From contig OY720348.1 of NCBI GenBank assembly GCA_963082975.1, forward strand, positions 20,079,146 through 20,143,145: a stretch of DNA of 64,000 bases. The letters are read 5' to 3'. Below, one piece after another: positions 1-11,403 of the stretch (the stretch's first letter is position 1; every line of letters starts with the position of its first letter). Under the pieces are notes generated by a model. That model searched no databases and had not been told where the DNA came from. It worked only from the letters and a program-made list of their open reading frames with translations. Origin of the DNA: Labia minor. Taxonomy: Eukaryota > Arthropoda > Insecta > Dermaptera > Spongiphoridae. The translations under genes were made by a program, and so were the position numbers.

Positions 1-141
1 AATTAATAAAACTGTTATTATGATGATGCAAACTTCTTTTCCAACAGAGGTTTTTGCTTTTCAATCATCAACTTTTAAAAATAGAGAATTAATTTTTTTT
101 TATTTCTCATTATACATGCATAGCTTATTCAATTTATAGAT

Positions 142-594
142 CAGTGATTCTCAACCACTGTGCCGAGGCACTTTTGTGTGCCGCGAGATTTTCAAAATGT
201 ACCTCCAAATTTTACAAATGTAAAGTTCAAATTAAGAAAAAGTACTTATTTATTTTATACTTTATTCGTATTTATTTGTTTATATGTATGTAAAAAAAGG
301 TAAAATGTTTTTGCGATCTGGCTCTTAAACATTTTCGACTTTTTTTCAATTTTTTCAATATGGTTCTAAAAACAAAGTAGTATCACCAAGTGTGCCCACC
401 CCTGTTATATTATTTCTGAAATGTGCCCGACTGTTGAAAAAAGTTCGCGGCCCCTGATTATTATCATATACTATATTACACAGTAAATTATAGGTACGTA
501 AAAAACTTTTACACTTATCTTTTTCTTTGTGTGCCACCATATTTTTAAACCGTTAAAAGTGTGCCGCGGTAAAAAAAAAGGTTGAGAATCACTG
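142..594. mobile_element. hAT-type MITE, 453 bp
   Basis: The ends are inverted: CAGTGATTCTCAACC at left and GGTTGAGAATCACTG at right. Flanks are TTATAGAT and ATATAGAT, a 7/8 match to the 8-bp target duplication of hAT elements. The next bases (CACTGTGCCGAGGCAC at left, GTGTGCCGCGG at right) are GC-richer, as usual near hAT ends. No transposase. An internal stretch at about 301-405 recurs at about 30,568-30,725 in the FAAH2 intron. Confidence 0.85.
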
Positions 595-671
595 ATATAG
601 ATATTAAAGATTTTGATTTTGAAAATGCGACATTCAAACTAAAATATTCTTTATTCTTATTTATTTTAAAA

Positions 672-677
672 TTTATA

Positions 678-716
<39 letters not shown>
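672..716. repeat. (TA)n microsatellite
   Basis: Nearly uninterrupted alternating TA run with one TG step. Confidence 0.95.
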
Positions 717-721
<5 letters not shown>

Positions 722-960
722 CTTCACCAGTAATTTCCATTTAATTATCAAGAATAAAAATTTTTATTTCCAATAAAAAAAAGATGAGTTGGTCTTAAAT
801 TATATTTTTCAAGTGATTTTTCCTTTTCATATCAAATAAATAAATCTCAAATTATCAATTATTTCATATTCTTTTTTCCAATTTTGCGATAAAATTTCAT
901 ACAATAATTTTTTTTATATTTATGTTAGTTTCAAATATCCCAAATAAAATTTTAAAATAA

Positions 961-1060
961 GTTGACCTGTGGCCAGGTCCGAACCGACAGACGGTTTGAA
1001 GTAAATTAATTTCCAGCTACAGAAACAATTTCAAATAATTTTAATATATCTATTAATGTA
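961..1060. repeat. Interspersed repeat end shared with 32.2 kb
   Basis: Starts GTTGACCTGTGGCCAGGTCC, then a GAACCGACAGACGG block, a TAATTTCCAGCTACAGAAAC block and CTATTAATGTAATA. The reverse complement of the same series lies at about 32,180-32,282. The family is not recognised; GC-rich ends on an AT-rich body suggest a MITE or related element. Confidence 0.7.
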
Positions 1061-2034
1061 ATAAAAATTAGAATTTACATCTAACCATTGAAGAATTTAT
1101 TTGTAAATTTATCATATTGGATTCGATCATTTCCAAAAAAATAAATTAATTTACTGTTCAGTTTAAGTTAACTAATTTCATTTTTTTTTAGGATTGTTTT
1201 TTATTTTACATAAACATCAAATTTAGATGTTGTATAGCTAATTAAACAATGAAGTATGTATTCATTGCTTTTATCAACTAGTATATAATCAAACTTGAAA
1301 AAGAATAAAATTTAAGATATTTTTAAAAAGTAAATTCAGAGCAGTGGTTATGTCCAAAGCAGGTGCAGACCTAAGACATACCATTCACCCCCCCCCCCCC
1401 CCCGACCTATTCAATTTAATTGAAAAAAATTTAATTTCCACTTTTAATTAAAATTTAAATTAACATAAATTTTAACTAGACGATTTTTTTCTGGCATATA
1501 TATATATATATATATTCATTTCCATAAGCCAAATGAATCCAAGAGCCTGCAATCGATTTGAAGTATACTTTTAAGTGTTCTTTTTAAGAGTGATGTGAAG
1601 ATATATATGTCTGGCATTGCGCATGCTCACTTTTTATCTCATTCGCAAATGTGACGTCATTCATGGAGCATGGAATACTTAGGCCCTAGGCTATTTTCTT
1701 ACATTTTTATAATAACCTAATTATTATAAGAATTACAATACTTAGAATTTAAAATTTAAATTGACTATACCTAAAATCATTTATCCTACCTACAATTAAT
1801 ATAATTAAATAACTATCAGTAGATTTATTAAATATTTACTCAAACAAATAATCTATTTTATTTAATTTTCTTCTGCAAATTGCAAAACGTAATTTTCTCT
1901 TTTATCTTGAAAAACATCCTTTTTAAGATCTCAATTTTTCGTATTTTAATTTAGATGGAAGTTTTTAAAATTTATCCCAAAATCTACTCTCCAATGTTTT
2001 GAAAACATTAAGTAAAAAGTATATTATTTTATCT

Positions 2035-2150
2035 ATCTCTGTGACTCTACGGAACTCGAAAGTTCTTGGTCGCAACAACCACACCCCTCCAAGTATTCCT
2101 ATTCTGAGTCACAACCCTCCAGTCCCTATCCTCTCCCATCTCTCTCACTA
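2035..2150 (-). pseudogene. Non-LTR retrotransposon ORF2 C-terminal remnant
   Basis: On the minus strand this reads REMGEDRDWRVVTQNRN then TWRGVV, resembling the W-x3-AQDR-x2-W tail after the reverse transcriptase domain of many animal LINEs. A sister remnant is at 4490-4740. It is short, with no 5' part. Confidence 0.6.
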
Positions 2151-3372
2151 GTGGATATTTTATTCTACTTTTAAGTATTTTCTAATTCAGGGATGAGCAA
2201 TGAAGGGCAAAAGTTCGACATTTCTTGGCCAGTCGCAGACAAAAAAAAACAACTTAATAAATTATTGTACCTTAAATATTTAATAAACAATACACATAAT
2301 ACAATACAACATGAAAAATCGTTTCATTGCTGTAGCGATTATTATAATATATATTTACCTTAGCAGTCATCAAGTGGTTTTCAAAAAGTTTAGTATACTA
2401 ATATAATGTTATTGTTCTTTTATACTTGGCGGGTCTCCCAAATTTGGTTGTCCTAAAATATTTAAGAAAATAAGTATTAATCAATTAATTCGATTTTTTA
2501 CATGCAGCAAGTGACTCTATTATAAATCCTACAAAAAAAAAAAAACTATAATATTTTTCCCTATTCGTCCCTTTTGTCTTCTTTTTATAATTATTACACT
2601 CAAATATCCTACACCCCGGTATGTTAATTTATATTAAATAACAATTTAATTATTAAAATTAATTTTGGCAGAATTACTAGTTCTAACTAGGAAATTCAGC
2701 ATGCAATATGCTATAGTGCTATTTGAGTGACGTCATTGCGTCACCTAACATTTTTACCGACCGACGATAGTAAGGGAGGTATTGTTATTTATTTTTTTAC
2801 TTGTACACTTATATATTCATATAACGGAAGATTCTGCACAAATCATTGTACAAGCTCTCCATATGTTAACTGTAAAAAAGCAAGTTAATAAATAGAATGT
2901 CGATATTTTAATACAATATATATATATAATTGGTTTAGGGGTTATGACTTGGGCTAAGATTGATTTTTTTTTATTTTATATAAAAACGACCGTAATCAGA
3001 GCAAGTGTCTGTATTGACCAATTCCATATAAGTTGAAATGTTGATTCATAATATATTTTTTTGTTTATATTAGTATATATGATAAAGTTTGATATTTCTA
3101 CAATCAAAAATGTGACCCTTAGGCCTCCAACGCCCACAAAGGGACATTATCCCCTATTTTGTGAAAAACTACTCTAAATCAAACAATATATAATTCATAT
3201 TAAGTATTAACTTATAAATAAAATTAATAGTTATTATATAAAAAATAAATGACCATATTTGTGTATTGTTTATGTTTTTTTTTTTTTTAATGAACCCCCT
3301 CAGTGGGGTTCATATATATTTTCAATTACAACACTGACAATACCAGTCCTCATATATCATTATTACAATATA

Positions 3373-3770
3373 CAGTGGTACCTCGACATACGAGTTTTAT
3401 TCGTTCCGCAACCTTGCTCGTATCTCGAAGCAAATTTCCCCATACAAAACAATTGAACTACCATTAATCCGTTCCAACCTCCAAAATGTCACCCCAGTTA
3501 TTTTGTTACGTGGTTTTGAATAATAAAAACGTATTTATAAATATCAAATATTTATTGCACAAAAACAACACTGTAACACTGTTTCACGTAGGGCCATAAG
3601 AGAGTCCACCGCCTGGTGATGGCGCGACTTCGTGTTACTACCGGCCGACCTGCTAAACCGAACTCGTATCTCGAATTTCGCTCGTAACTAAAAGCAAAAA
3701 ATCACTTGCTTGTCGGCTCGTATTTCGAAAAAATCGTATGTTGGGGCACTCGTATGTCGAGGTACCACTG
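3373..3770. mobile_element. Tc1/mariner-superfamily MITE (Tigger/pogo-like ends), 398 bp
   Basis: Perfect 23-bp terminal inverted repeats beginning CAGTGGTACCTCGACATACG, flanked by TA on both sides (3371-3372 and 3771-3772), the target duplication of the superfamily. CAGTGGTACCTCG-type ends are known from pogo/Tigger-like elements. The TCGTATCTCGAA and CTCGTAT motifs repeat in subterminal regions of both arms. No transposase remains. Confidence 0.9.
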
Positions 3771-3967
3771 TATTTAAACAAATTTTATTTTAAAAAACTA
3801 TTTGGATATTTAATAATAAATTTTATTTAATTTTATTTCTAAATAAAAAAATATTTTCTACTACATTTTGTTTAATGTCAAGTGACCATATCAATATAAC
3901 ATTTCTTTTTATATTATAATAAAAAAAAAATGATTTATACTAATTTTCTTTTCCTTTATTTTTATAG

Positions 3968-6900
3968 GGTTTCGTGAATTCTGGGTATGGAGTCAATGGA
4001 ATTGCACATGTAAGTATTTATTTTATTTTATAGTAGTATCCTATATTTTATAATAACACAGTGTATGTATAAGTTTTACGTCCCTACATTTTTTATGATT
4101 TAATGGGTTAAATTAATTAAATTAAATAAATTTAATTTTTAAAATCGACCCCTCCATCCCAAATGTGTGTGTTATTTTAAAATATTTAATAATTAATTAT
4201 TCCACACATATATCATTTGTTTTAACTTATTTTAAATAGAAACTAAATAAATATATCAATAATATATACATATAGATCTCTATAACCTCGATGTCTAAGA
4301 TAATTGGAAAATTTCAGACTATCATTTTCTGTGTTTAAATATTCATAAGGAACAAATCCCATTGTAAGTCCACTGCTCCAAACATTGGTGTCCTGTTTTC
4401 AAAAATGTTGGTTTTTCACGAAAAGTTAATTAATTTTAACTAACATTTCACAACTATTAAAATCCATATCTATCTATCTATCTCTCTGGCTCTACCGAAC
4501 TCGAAAGTTCTTAGCCGCAGCAACTACATTCCCAAGTGTCCCTATCCTGAGCCATAATCATCCAACTCCTACCCTCTCCCATCTCTCTCACGTCGTTTCC
4601 TACATTGTCCACCCACTGCGTCCTTGGGCATTTCCCAATCGGTCTCCCCCACCAATATATTTTTCACCATTCTTTCTTCTCCCATTCTAGCCACGTACCC
4701 TGCCCATTGCAACCATCTCGATTTTATAACCCTAACTATGTCTGGAGATGTGCATAGATGTCTTTAAAATCCATATAATTTTACTTTTATTTTAAGCTAA
4801 AATAACACAAAATAAATGTTCTGCAAATCATCTTAAATTATAAATAAAATATTTAGATACTTTTGAAGATTATAATATATATTTTTTATATTCAAGACAA
4901 TATCATTCTCTTGTAGAATTTATCATACTGAATATTGATTAGTGAAATGTGGGGGTTATTTAAAACATATATCATTGTATTAATTAGTTTCTTAAGTTTA
5001 TACCCTGATAATTCAACTTTGATGTATATATACTGTTTCCCTTGACCTGGAAATATATCAGTAAAACTAAATAAAAAAAACCAAAACCTAATATAATAAA
5101 ACTTGCAGAAAATAAAATAATTTTCCTAAATTATAAAATAAGGGTGTCTTTGAAACTTGAAACACCAAAAAAGAAACAACTTAATAAGGCGCTAGAAATA
5201 ATAGAAATTAATTTAATTAATTACTTCTTCTTCTAATTGCTATACTGTAATCTTTAGAAAGGTAATAAATATATGTACAGGTTCTCTACATTATGTAAAT
5301 TATAAAATTATTTAAAAATATATTTTTCTCTGTCAAGCAACCTATAATTTTATTAGATATTTCTTGCTCATACAAAGAAAATTTAATAACATTGAGAGAA
5401 TTTTTTTATTATATATAGTTTATCTGATAATAATCATTAATCAATAAATATAAAAGATAACAAATTAATTTTTTTAATTATTAAAAGTAAAATAAGCAAA
5501 AAATAAAAAATATATGATTTGATAAAATACATTTTATTTATTGGCCTATATTTTTCATTAAATATTTAATTTAATATTTTCATTACTTAAATGAATAGTT
5601 TACTATTTTGGAAAATTATTATTTGAAATTTCAATTTTATTTGAACTAAAAGATCTTTCGCAAATATGCAATATATAAATTTTGTTTTATTTATTATTCG
5701 AAATTCAAAATCTACAGAAGGTGAATTTTTTTTTTTTTTTTTTTAAATTTTATTTTCTTAAATATTAATTTTCATAGGATATAAACAAAATGTATTACTT
5801 TAAATATATAGATACGTATCAAGTTATTATCTTAATCTAAATTATCTCTATTTATTCAATTTGTGTTTATATTTCAACAAGATGATAATTTAAAAGAATT
5901 ATTTGAATTTGCTAAATGAAAATGAGAATGGTAAAAAGGTAGCGTAAAAAGTTAAGAGGAGGAAGTTGGATTGGTATTTAATCTGATAATCGGTGGTTTG
6001 TTGCAGAACGCAGGACCTGCACCCAGCCCGCTTGGGCAGATGCCCCCCAACGACGGTATGAGCGCTGGTCCGATTCCGCCCGGCTTCTTTCCCGTGAGTA
6101 GACGCCCCTGCAGCCGCCCTGGGACTTGGTGCCCACAACCCCCATGCAAGCTCAATGGTCTCCTGATTGTGCCGCTTGTATCCGAGTAGACGCTTAGATT
6201 GGCTCACTTCTTCGTCATTTTCTGTATTGCCACCTCTTCCTGACTAGGGTGCACGAATCTATTTCTTTCTGAGTTGGGAATTTTTGCCTCTTTTCGTATT
6301 CTATCATTTCTAAATCTAACTTATACTTATATTTTTGTAGTATAACCATCTTCATTCATTTCTCTCTATATCACTTCACTGCTTATTATCAAGAGGTGCT
6401 TTCATTTTAGTTCACTATTGAAATCCATAACATTGTTTTAGATCTAATCTAACTAATCTGATATGACTACCAGGGACTTATGGACCTACCATGAATGATT
6501 AGACCTCGTGCGCCTTGTCTTTTTCCCATAGAGTCGTGTTGCTGGTCGCTTTGTGTCCGTCTTAAGGCCCCGGCTGGTGGTACATACTTGATCTAGCTAT
6601 GTTTCCGAAAGCCAAGGTGTCGCCTAAATAGACTTCCATTATTAATATACACACAATACTTAAGTACAAATTTCAAAAATACCTGTAAAATACAATATTA
6701 TTCTTTTTTTTTTATTCAATGAAAAAGATATATTTATACTTAAAAGCATGACATCACATGGGTAGATTGGCCTTTTACTTATAAGGACTAAAAAGATGGT
6801 AAAATATTTGGTAATTACTTATTTATTAATTTAATCCAAGTTTCTTCTTTAACCATACGATTTTTGTAATTTTTCGTTTAATAAGTGCAGTCACATTCCT

Positions 6901-9093
6901 GAGCTTATTGCATCGAGGGATCATATTCATAAAAGAAACTCCTTTTTAATTTTTAATCAAATTACTTTTTCCGTGACAGCACCTTTCTTATTATTCCTTT
7001 CTTTATTTAATTGAACCATTTCTATTTATGAATAGTATAATTTATAACATCTGAATGATTGATTCCATCGAAATTTGGTGAGTAAATTATATCTATTCCT
7101 TTCAAACTTAGTTTATTTAATGAACATTTATTTTTTTGATTTTTATTTTGAAATAAAACATTGCTAATCCTATTTTAACCTAATTTTGCTTGAGTATTTA
7201 TTTTTATTCTTTTTTCATTTGTTTTTTTTTTAACCTTCCTTTTGAATCAATGCATGTATGACAGTTTTCTTTTTGGTCATTTGGTTTCAAGTACTAGTGG
7301 CTCCTTAGGGTTCTATGATTTATCTTAATAGATTAAACAATCTAGCTGCACGAAGTCTTGAGGAAGTTTGAGCTGAGCGCAGCGCACTTGGTTAGAGTTA
7401 AAGCAAGCCTAAATGCACTGGTTGCCATTGCGAGAGTTAGTGAGAATTTTCGCAGAATGTAGCCGTTAGTGTGGACTTTGTTCCAGAATTCAACGATGAG
7501 ACCTTCACCGCCTACGCATCCGTCGTCACAGCCGTCCCCACACCCCCAGCCCCCACCCCCGCATAGCCAAATGATGACCAACCAGGTAAGAGTCGGCCCT
7601 ACTGAAATCTAACCTTGGCTTGCGACATAGCTAGACAACAGGCGCAAGCATGCGCAGGCTCCGCCAAATCATATCAGAAATCCCAAAACAAATAGGTTCT
7701 ATTACATTTTCACCACAAATCAGTTCGATTAGTCTGAAATTTTTATAAACTGGAAATTTATCGCCCTTTTGTTGGCTTATTTTGTTAAATGTCTAAACTT
7801 CTTATCTATTTAACACCTAATTGTAACCACCAGCTTATCCCTAGAAATGCAGTATTGTTTTCAACAGTTTTATCACTTTTTTTTTTTTTTATCTCAATTA
7901 TAATTTTCGCGAGGATTTTGCGTGAATGTTAGTCGGTAATTGAGCTTGTGCATTGGCGAAGCCATTTGCGACCCAAGCTTCTTTTGCAACTTTTCAATCA
8001 TCGCTGTTCATCTGAGTCTTGGATCTTCTGTGTTTTATTAAGCACGGGTTATCAACCACTTTTGTTTACAGCCATTCATGGGTCCCAGATACCCAGCTGG
8101 TCCACGGCCAGGAGTTCGAATGCCTCAAATTGGCAATGAATTCAACGGCGTAAGTTTCAATTTTTAAGGTCTCTCTTTCTTATAACTTTTAAGTGATTAT
8201 TCTAATTCTTTTTCTTTGTGCAGCCTCCTGGTCAGCATATGATGCCAAATAGTATGGACCCTACAAGACAAGGTAATTATAATGAGCGGGATCGATTTTT
8301 GAATGATTATAATTAAGTAGTTTACAAAATTATATAATTTAAATTTTATTCTTAAAAAACTGATCGTTTGAATCAAAACAAAAATATTAGGTAATTATAT
8401 TGTTTTACGGAATTAAATTACAAAGAATATTTTCTTATTTTGATATCTCATATTTATATACAATGCTATTAATAAATACAAATATAGAGCCTGAAAGTTA
8501 TGCAACCAGGCTGATCCAATTTTTCTCTCTTCACTTCCATATTTAGGTTTCTATTTTTGTTTATCTTATAAAACATTGTTTCAAATAATATCGACAGTGA
8601 TTACATTATTTTGGATGTATTATGTATGTATTGATTCTTTTATAAACAAATCCTTTCTGTCAAGTGTTTTGTTTTGTTTTGTTAAATCTTTTTTAAATAC
8701 AAATAATACTTCAGTAAACAAAGTAGAATTCAATTGAAATTTTTATTATAATATTAACTATTTAAGCAATAATATATAAACCTCCAAATTAGTTAATATT
8801 CTTATATAAAATCTTAAATATTTTAATATGGGTATAACGATTCATTGCATATTTTTAAACAAACCATTAATTATTTATCTATCTATAGGTAAAATAGAAT
8901 AATATTTTTAATTTATTAAGTAAATTTTTTTAAAATGATTATATTAATGTTATTATTTTTTTTTCTTTTTTTTCTTTTAGGTGAAGGCGGTGAGTTTGTA
9001 GGTTGGCAAGGTAGGTCTCATCCTAATTACAATTATCCTTATATAAAATATTTAAAGAATTGATAATTAAAACTTAGGATTTCTCTAACGATA

Positions 9094-9142
<49 letters not shown>

Positions 9143-11217
9143 CTACTTTAGAATACATAGTCTACTCTAGAACTTGAAAAAAAAAATTACTAAGATTATT
9201 TAACATTATAGTTTTTCATTTTACATATAAATTATATTATTTTAGTTGCATGTTTCAATTTAATAATCCAATTGTATTGGCTTTTTTATGAGTCTGATCA
9301 AGTATGCTGTTACAGGCGCCCCACCAGGTATGAGTCCCATGAATCCCAGAATGAACCCTCCTCGAGGACCTACAATGGGTCCAATGGGTCCTGCAGGATA
9401 TGCACCTGGAATGAGGGGTCCTCCGCCCAATAGTAGTCTAGGCCCAGCAGGTCCAGGTGGTCCTGCAGGTCCTGGAGCACCAGGGATGCCACCCATGTCT
9501 ATGGCTGGTCCTGGGGGACGACCTCAATGGCAACCAAACACCTCAACAGTAAGATTGAACATCATCACAGTACCAATTTTTCTCTTATTTTAATCAATAG
9601 TTTATAGATAGTTAGAATAAAATAATATAATATATAAAATAATTTTTAATTAGATGAAATATTGTATATATCTTATAAAGACATATCCAACAGATTTTCA
9701 AGGTGAACACTTAGAAAGAATTCATAAATAATTAATTTTTTTTTAATATAATTTTACAATTAATATAGATAAAAATTTATATTGCTACTAACAACACCTT
9801 GAGAATATCTTTGGACAGATAGATATTTCTATAATTTCAAATCTAGTTTTCTATTTCATTTGGCTAATGATCTTTACTATTTTTTAGCCTATGAATTATT
9901 CATCATCTTCACCTGGCAATTATGGAGTAAGTTATTTTATAATTCTAATAATCATCATATAAATATATTTAGTTTTATTTATTTACTTAATTTATATATT
10001 CCTTTATTATACTTATCATTGCATTTTGCGTTTTTTAGGGACCTCCTGGTTCTTCGGGCCCTCCTGGTCCAGGAACACCCATAATGCCCAGTCCACAAGG
10101 TATTTATTTAATTCACTTTATTTTATTTTATTTTTTTTTTTAAATATACTTTGAACTAACAGGTTGTTTGTTTCTTTTAGACTCATCTAATTCAGGAGGT
10201 GAAAATATGTATACAATGATGAAATCCGTTCCGGGAGGCAACATGCCTGGAGTAAGCAATAATTTCAATTCTTTCAAGTTATACTCCACTATTTTGACTC
10301 TTTCGAATTTTGATTAATGGTTTGTTTGTTTTTAGGATTTCCCAATGGGTGGAGGCCCTGAGGGCGGTCCATTAGGACCTATGGGACCGACTACGATGGG
10401 TCCTGTAATGAACGGCGACGGCCTGGACGGCATGAAGAACTCCCCTGCCAACGGCGGCCCCGGCACCCCACGGGAAGACAGTGGCAGTGGGATGGGGGAC
10501 TACAACTTGGGGGGATTTGGGGGCCCAGGGGAAAACGTGAGTATGAGCGCGGCCGGCTATTTCTCCGAGACGTAGCTCTTCCCGGACGTCAACGTGCGAT
10601 TTTAGTTTGCCAAGAAGTAATTTTGCATGTCTTTAAACACGTTGAAGAATTTGGCAAGACTCACCTGTTGTGGTCTTGCTATATGGTTGAAACACAAACT
10701 CGAAGTGGTGATATTTTCGATGCAAAGTTTGTGTCAGCAGAGGAGTAGGGAGGTTGCTGTGCTTTGTCCAGGCAACCGGCCCACACACACGCCCACTACA
10801 GAAAAATGACAATGTTAAAAAGATTTTTGTAAAACTGTTGGAAAATATTAAAGTTTGTTTTAATGGTGATAATGCCTGGTATTATACGCTGTGCCCCTCC
10901 CTACTGCCTTTGTCATTAGAAATGCAAGGGGTGTGTTGCATGAACGGCCATTTTCAAAATTCAAAAATTTAGCCCACCAAAAAAATACCTAATTAGGTTT
11001 TAAAATCATTCGCTAATGATTCTAAATGAGTGGGGAAAACGATAAATTATTCTAAAGCTAATTATTCAAAGCTAAAGTTTGGACTGTGCAGTGAACACTT
11101 TCTTCCTTCCAGGACCAAACTGAATCAGCCGCCATTCTGAAAATTAAGGAAAGCATGCAGGAAGAAGCGAAGAGGTTCGAAAAAGATTCGGACCATCCAG
11201 ATTATTTCATGCAATAA
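3968..11217 (+). CDS. Ssdp: Ssdp/SSBP single-stranded DNA-binding protein, 3' part (5' exons outside window)
   Basis: Cofactor of LIM-domain-binding protein (Chip/LDB) complexes in the nucleus; the family stabilises LDB and supports LIM-homeodomain transcription. Exons in frame: 3968-4009, 6007-6093, 7487-7585, 8072-8149, 8224-8272, 8981-9010, 9316-9548, 9888-9926, 10039-10099, 10181-10251, 10336-10536, 11113-11217. All have AG/GT borders and consistent phases, giving 364 aa in this window. Family landmarks seen: APSPLGQMPPNDGM, PPGFFP, PFMGPRYPAGPRPGVRMP, MPNSMDPTRQ, SSSSPGNYG, GTPIMPSPQDSSNSGGENMY, GTPRED. The middle is rich in Gly, Pro and Met, as expected. The N-terminal LUFS/LisH domain is missing because it lies upstream of base 1; no earlier exon was found in 1-3967. 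The C-terminus (IKESMQEEAKRFEKD, ending DYFMQ) is a short charged helix. Family identity is secure; exact borders are hand-derived. Confidence 0.93.
4490..4740 (-). pseudogene. Non-LTR retrotransposon ORF2 C-terminal remnant
   Basis: Minus-strand translation gives QWAGYVARMGEERMVKNILV, then after one frame change GRPIGKCPRTQWVDNV, then REMGEGRSWMIMAQDRDTWE. This is the usual order after the reverse transcriptase domain of animal LINEs (W-x-GHV-x-RM; GRP-x6-W-x-D-x-V; W-x3-AQDR-x2-W). It is broken by at least one frameshift and has no 5' part. Confidence 0.75.
8981..9010 (+). other. Ssdp: 30-nt micro-exon of Ssdp, probably optional
   Basis: A perfect acceptor (long pyrimidine run then TTTTAG) and a GTAGGT donor flank exactly 30 nt that begin and end in phase 1, encoding GEGGEFVGWQ. 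Exon 8224-8272 joins equally well in phase to this micro-exon or straight to 9316, so including or skipping it keeps the frame. I infer a cassette exon; transcript data would decide. Confidence 0.6.
9102..9135. repeat. (TA)n microsatellite in an Ssdp intron
   Basis: Uninterrupted TA run just upstream of the collagen-like exon at 9316. Confidence 0.95.
10537..10575 (+). other. Ssdp: Alternative Ssdp C-terminus by reading past the 10536 donor
   Basis: If the donor after the GGPGEN codons is not used, the frame runs on for 12 codons (VSMSAAGYFSET) to a TAG at 10573. The following bases up to about 10,970 are clearly less AT-rich than the surrounding intron, which fits an alternative 3' UTR. Vertebrate SSBPs also end in a short Ser/Met-rich tail instead of the charged helix, so two C-terminal forms are plausible. 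Inference only. Confidence 0.4.
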
Positions 11218-11397
11218 CACCCCGCCCCTTCCCTTCCATCCAAACCAACATGAATCTTAGATTGATGGCAAATTATATTGTTTAATTTTATTTTTATGTT
11301 ATTTTTATTTTGTTTATTTTAATTTAAATTTTTTTTTTCTCGTTTTTTTTTTAATTTTTCCTCGAAATATTTGAAAGTCAATGCCAACTTCATTTTT

Positions 11398-11403
11398 AAT
11401 AAA
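11398..11403 (+). terminator. Ssdp: Polyadenylation signal of Ssdp
   Basis: AATAAA about 180 nt after the Ssdp stop codon at 11215-11217, in a T-rich 3' UTR. Confidence 0.55.

Larger units (their letters stand above)
1..3967 (+). other. Ssdp: Intron of Ssdp (incomplete at left edge)
   Basis: AT-rich non-coding DNA ending in the acceptor TTTTTATAG before 3968. It holds a hAT-type MITE (142-594), a (TA)n run (672-716), a repeat end shared with 32.2 kb (961-1060), a C16 homopolymer (1388-1403), a non-LTR retrotransposon remnant (2035-2150) and a 398-bp TA-flanked MITE (3373-3770). I see no coding exon. Confidence 0.7.

Noticed and set aside
5899-6207. Open frames on both strands over Ssdp exon 6,007-6,093
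   Set aside because: They are other-frame shadows of the conserved Gly/Pro-rich exon; the plus-strand continuation past 6,093 runs through a good GTGAGT donor.
7342-7581. Minus-strand ORF opposite Ssdp exon 7,487-7,585
   Set aside because: Antisense of the Pro-rich coding exon; its Gly/Cys-rich translation is an artefact of C-rich codons.
9260-9496. Minus-strand Gly/Pro-rich ORF
   Set aside because: Mirror image of the GP-rich Ssdp exon; the family match is on the plus strand.
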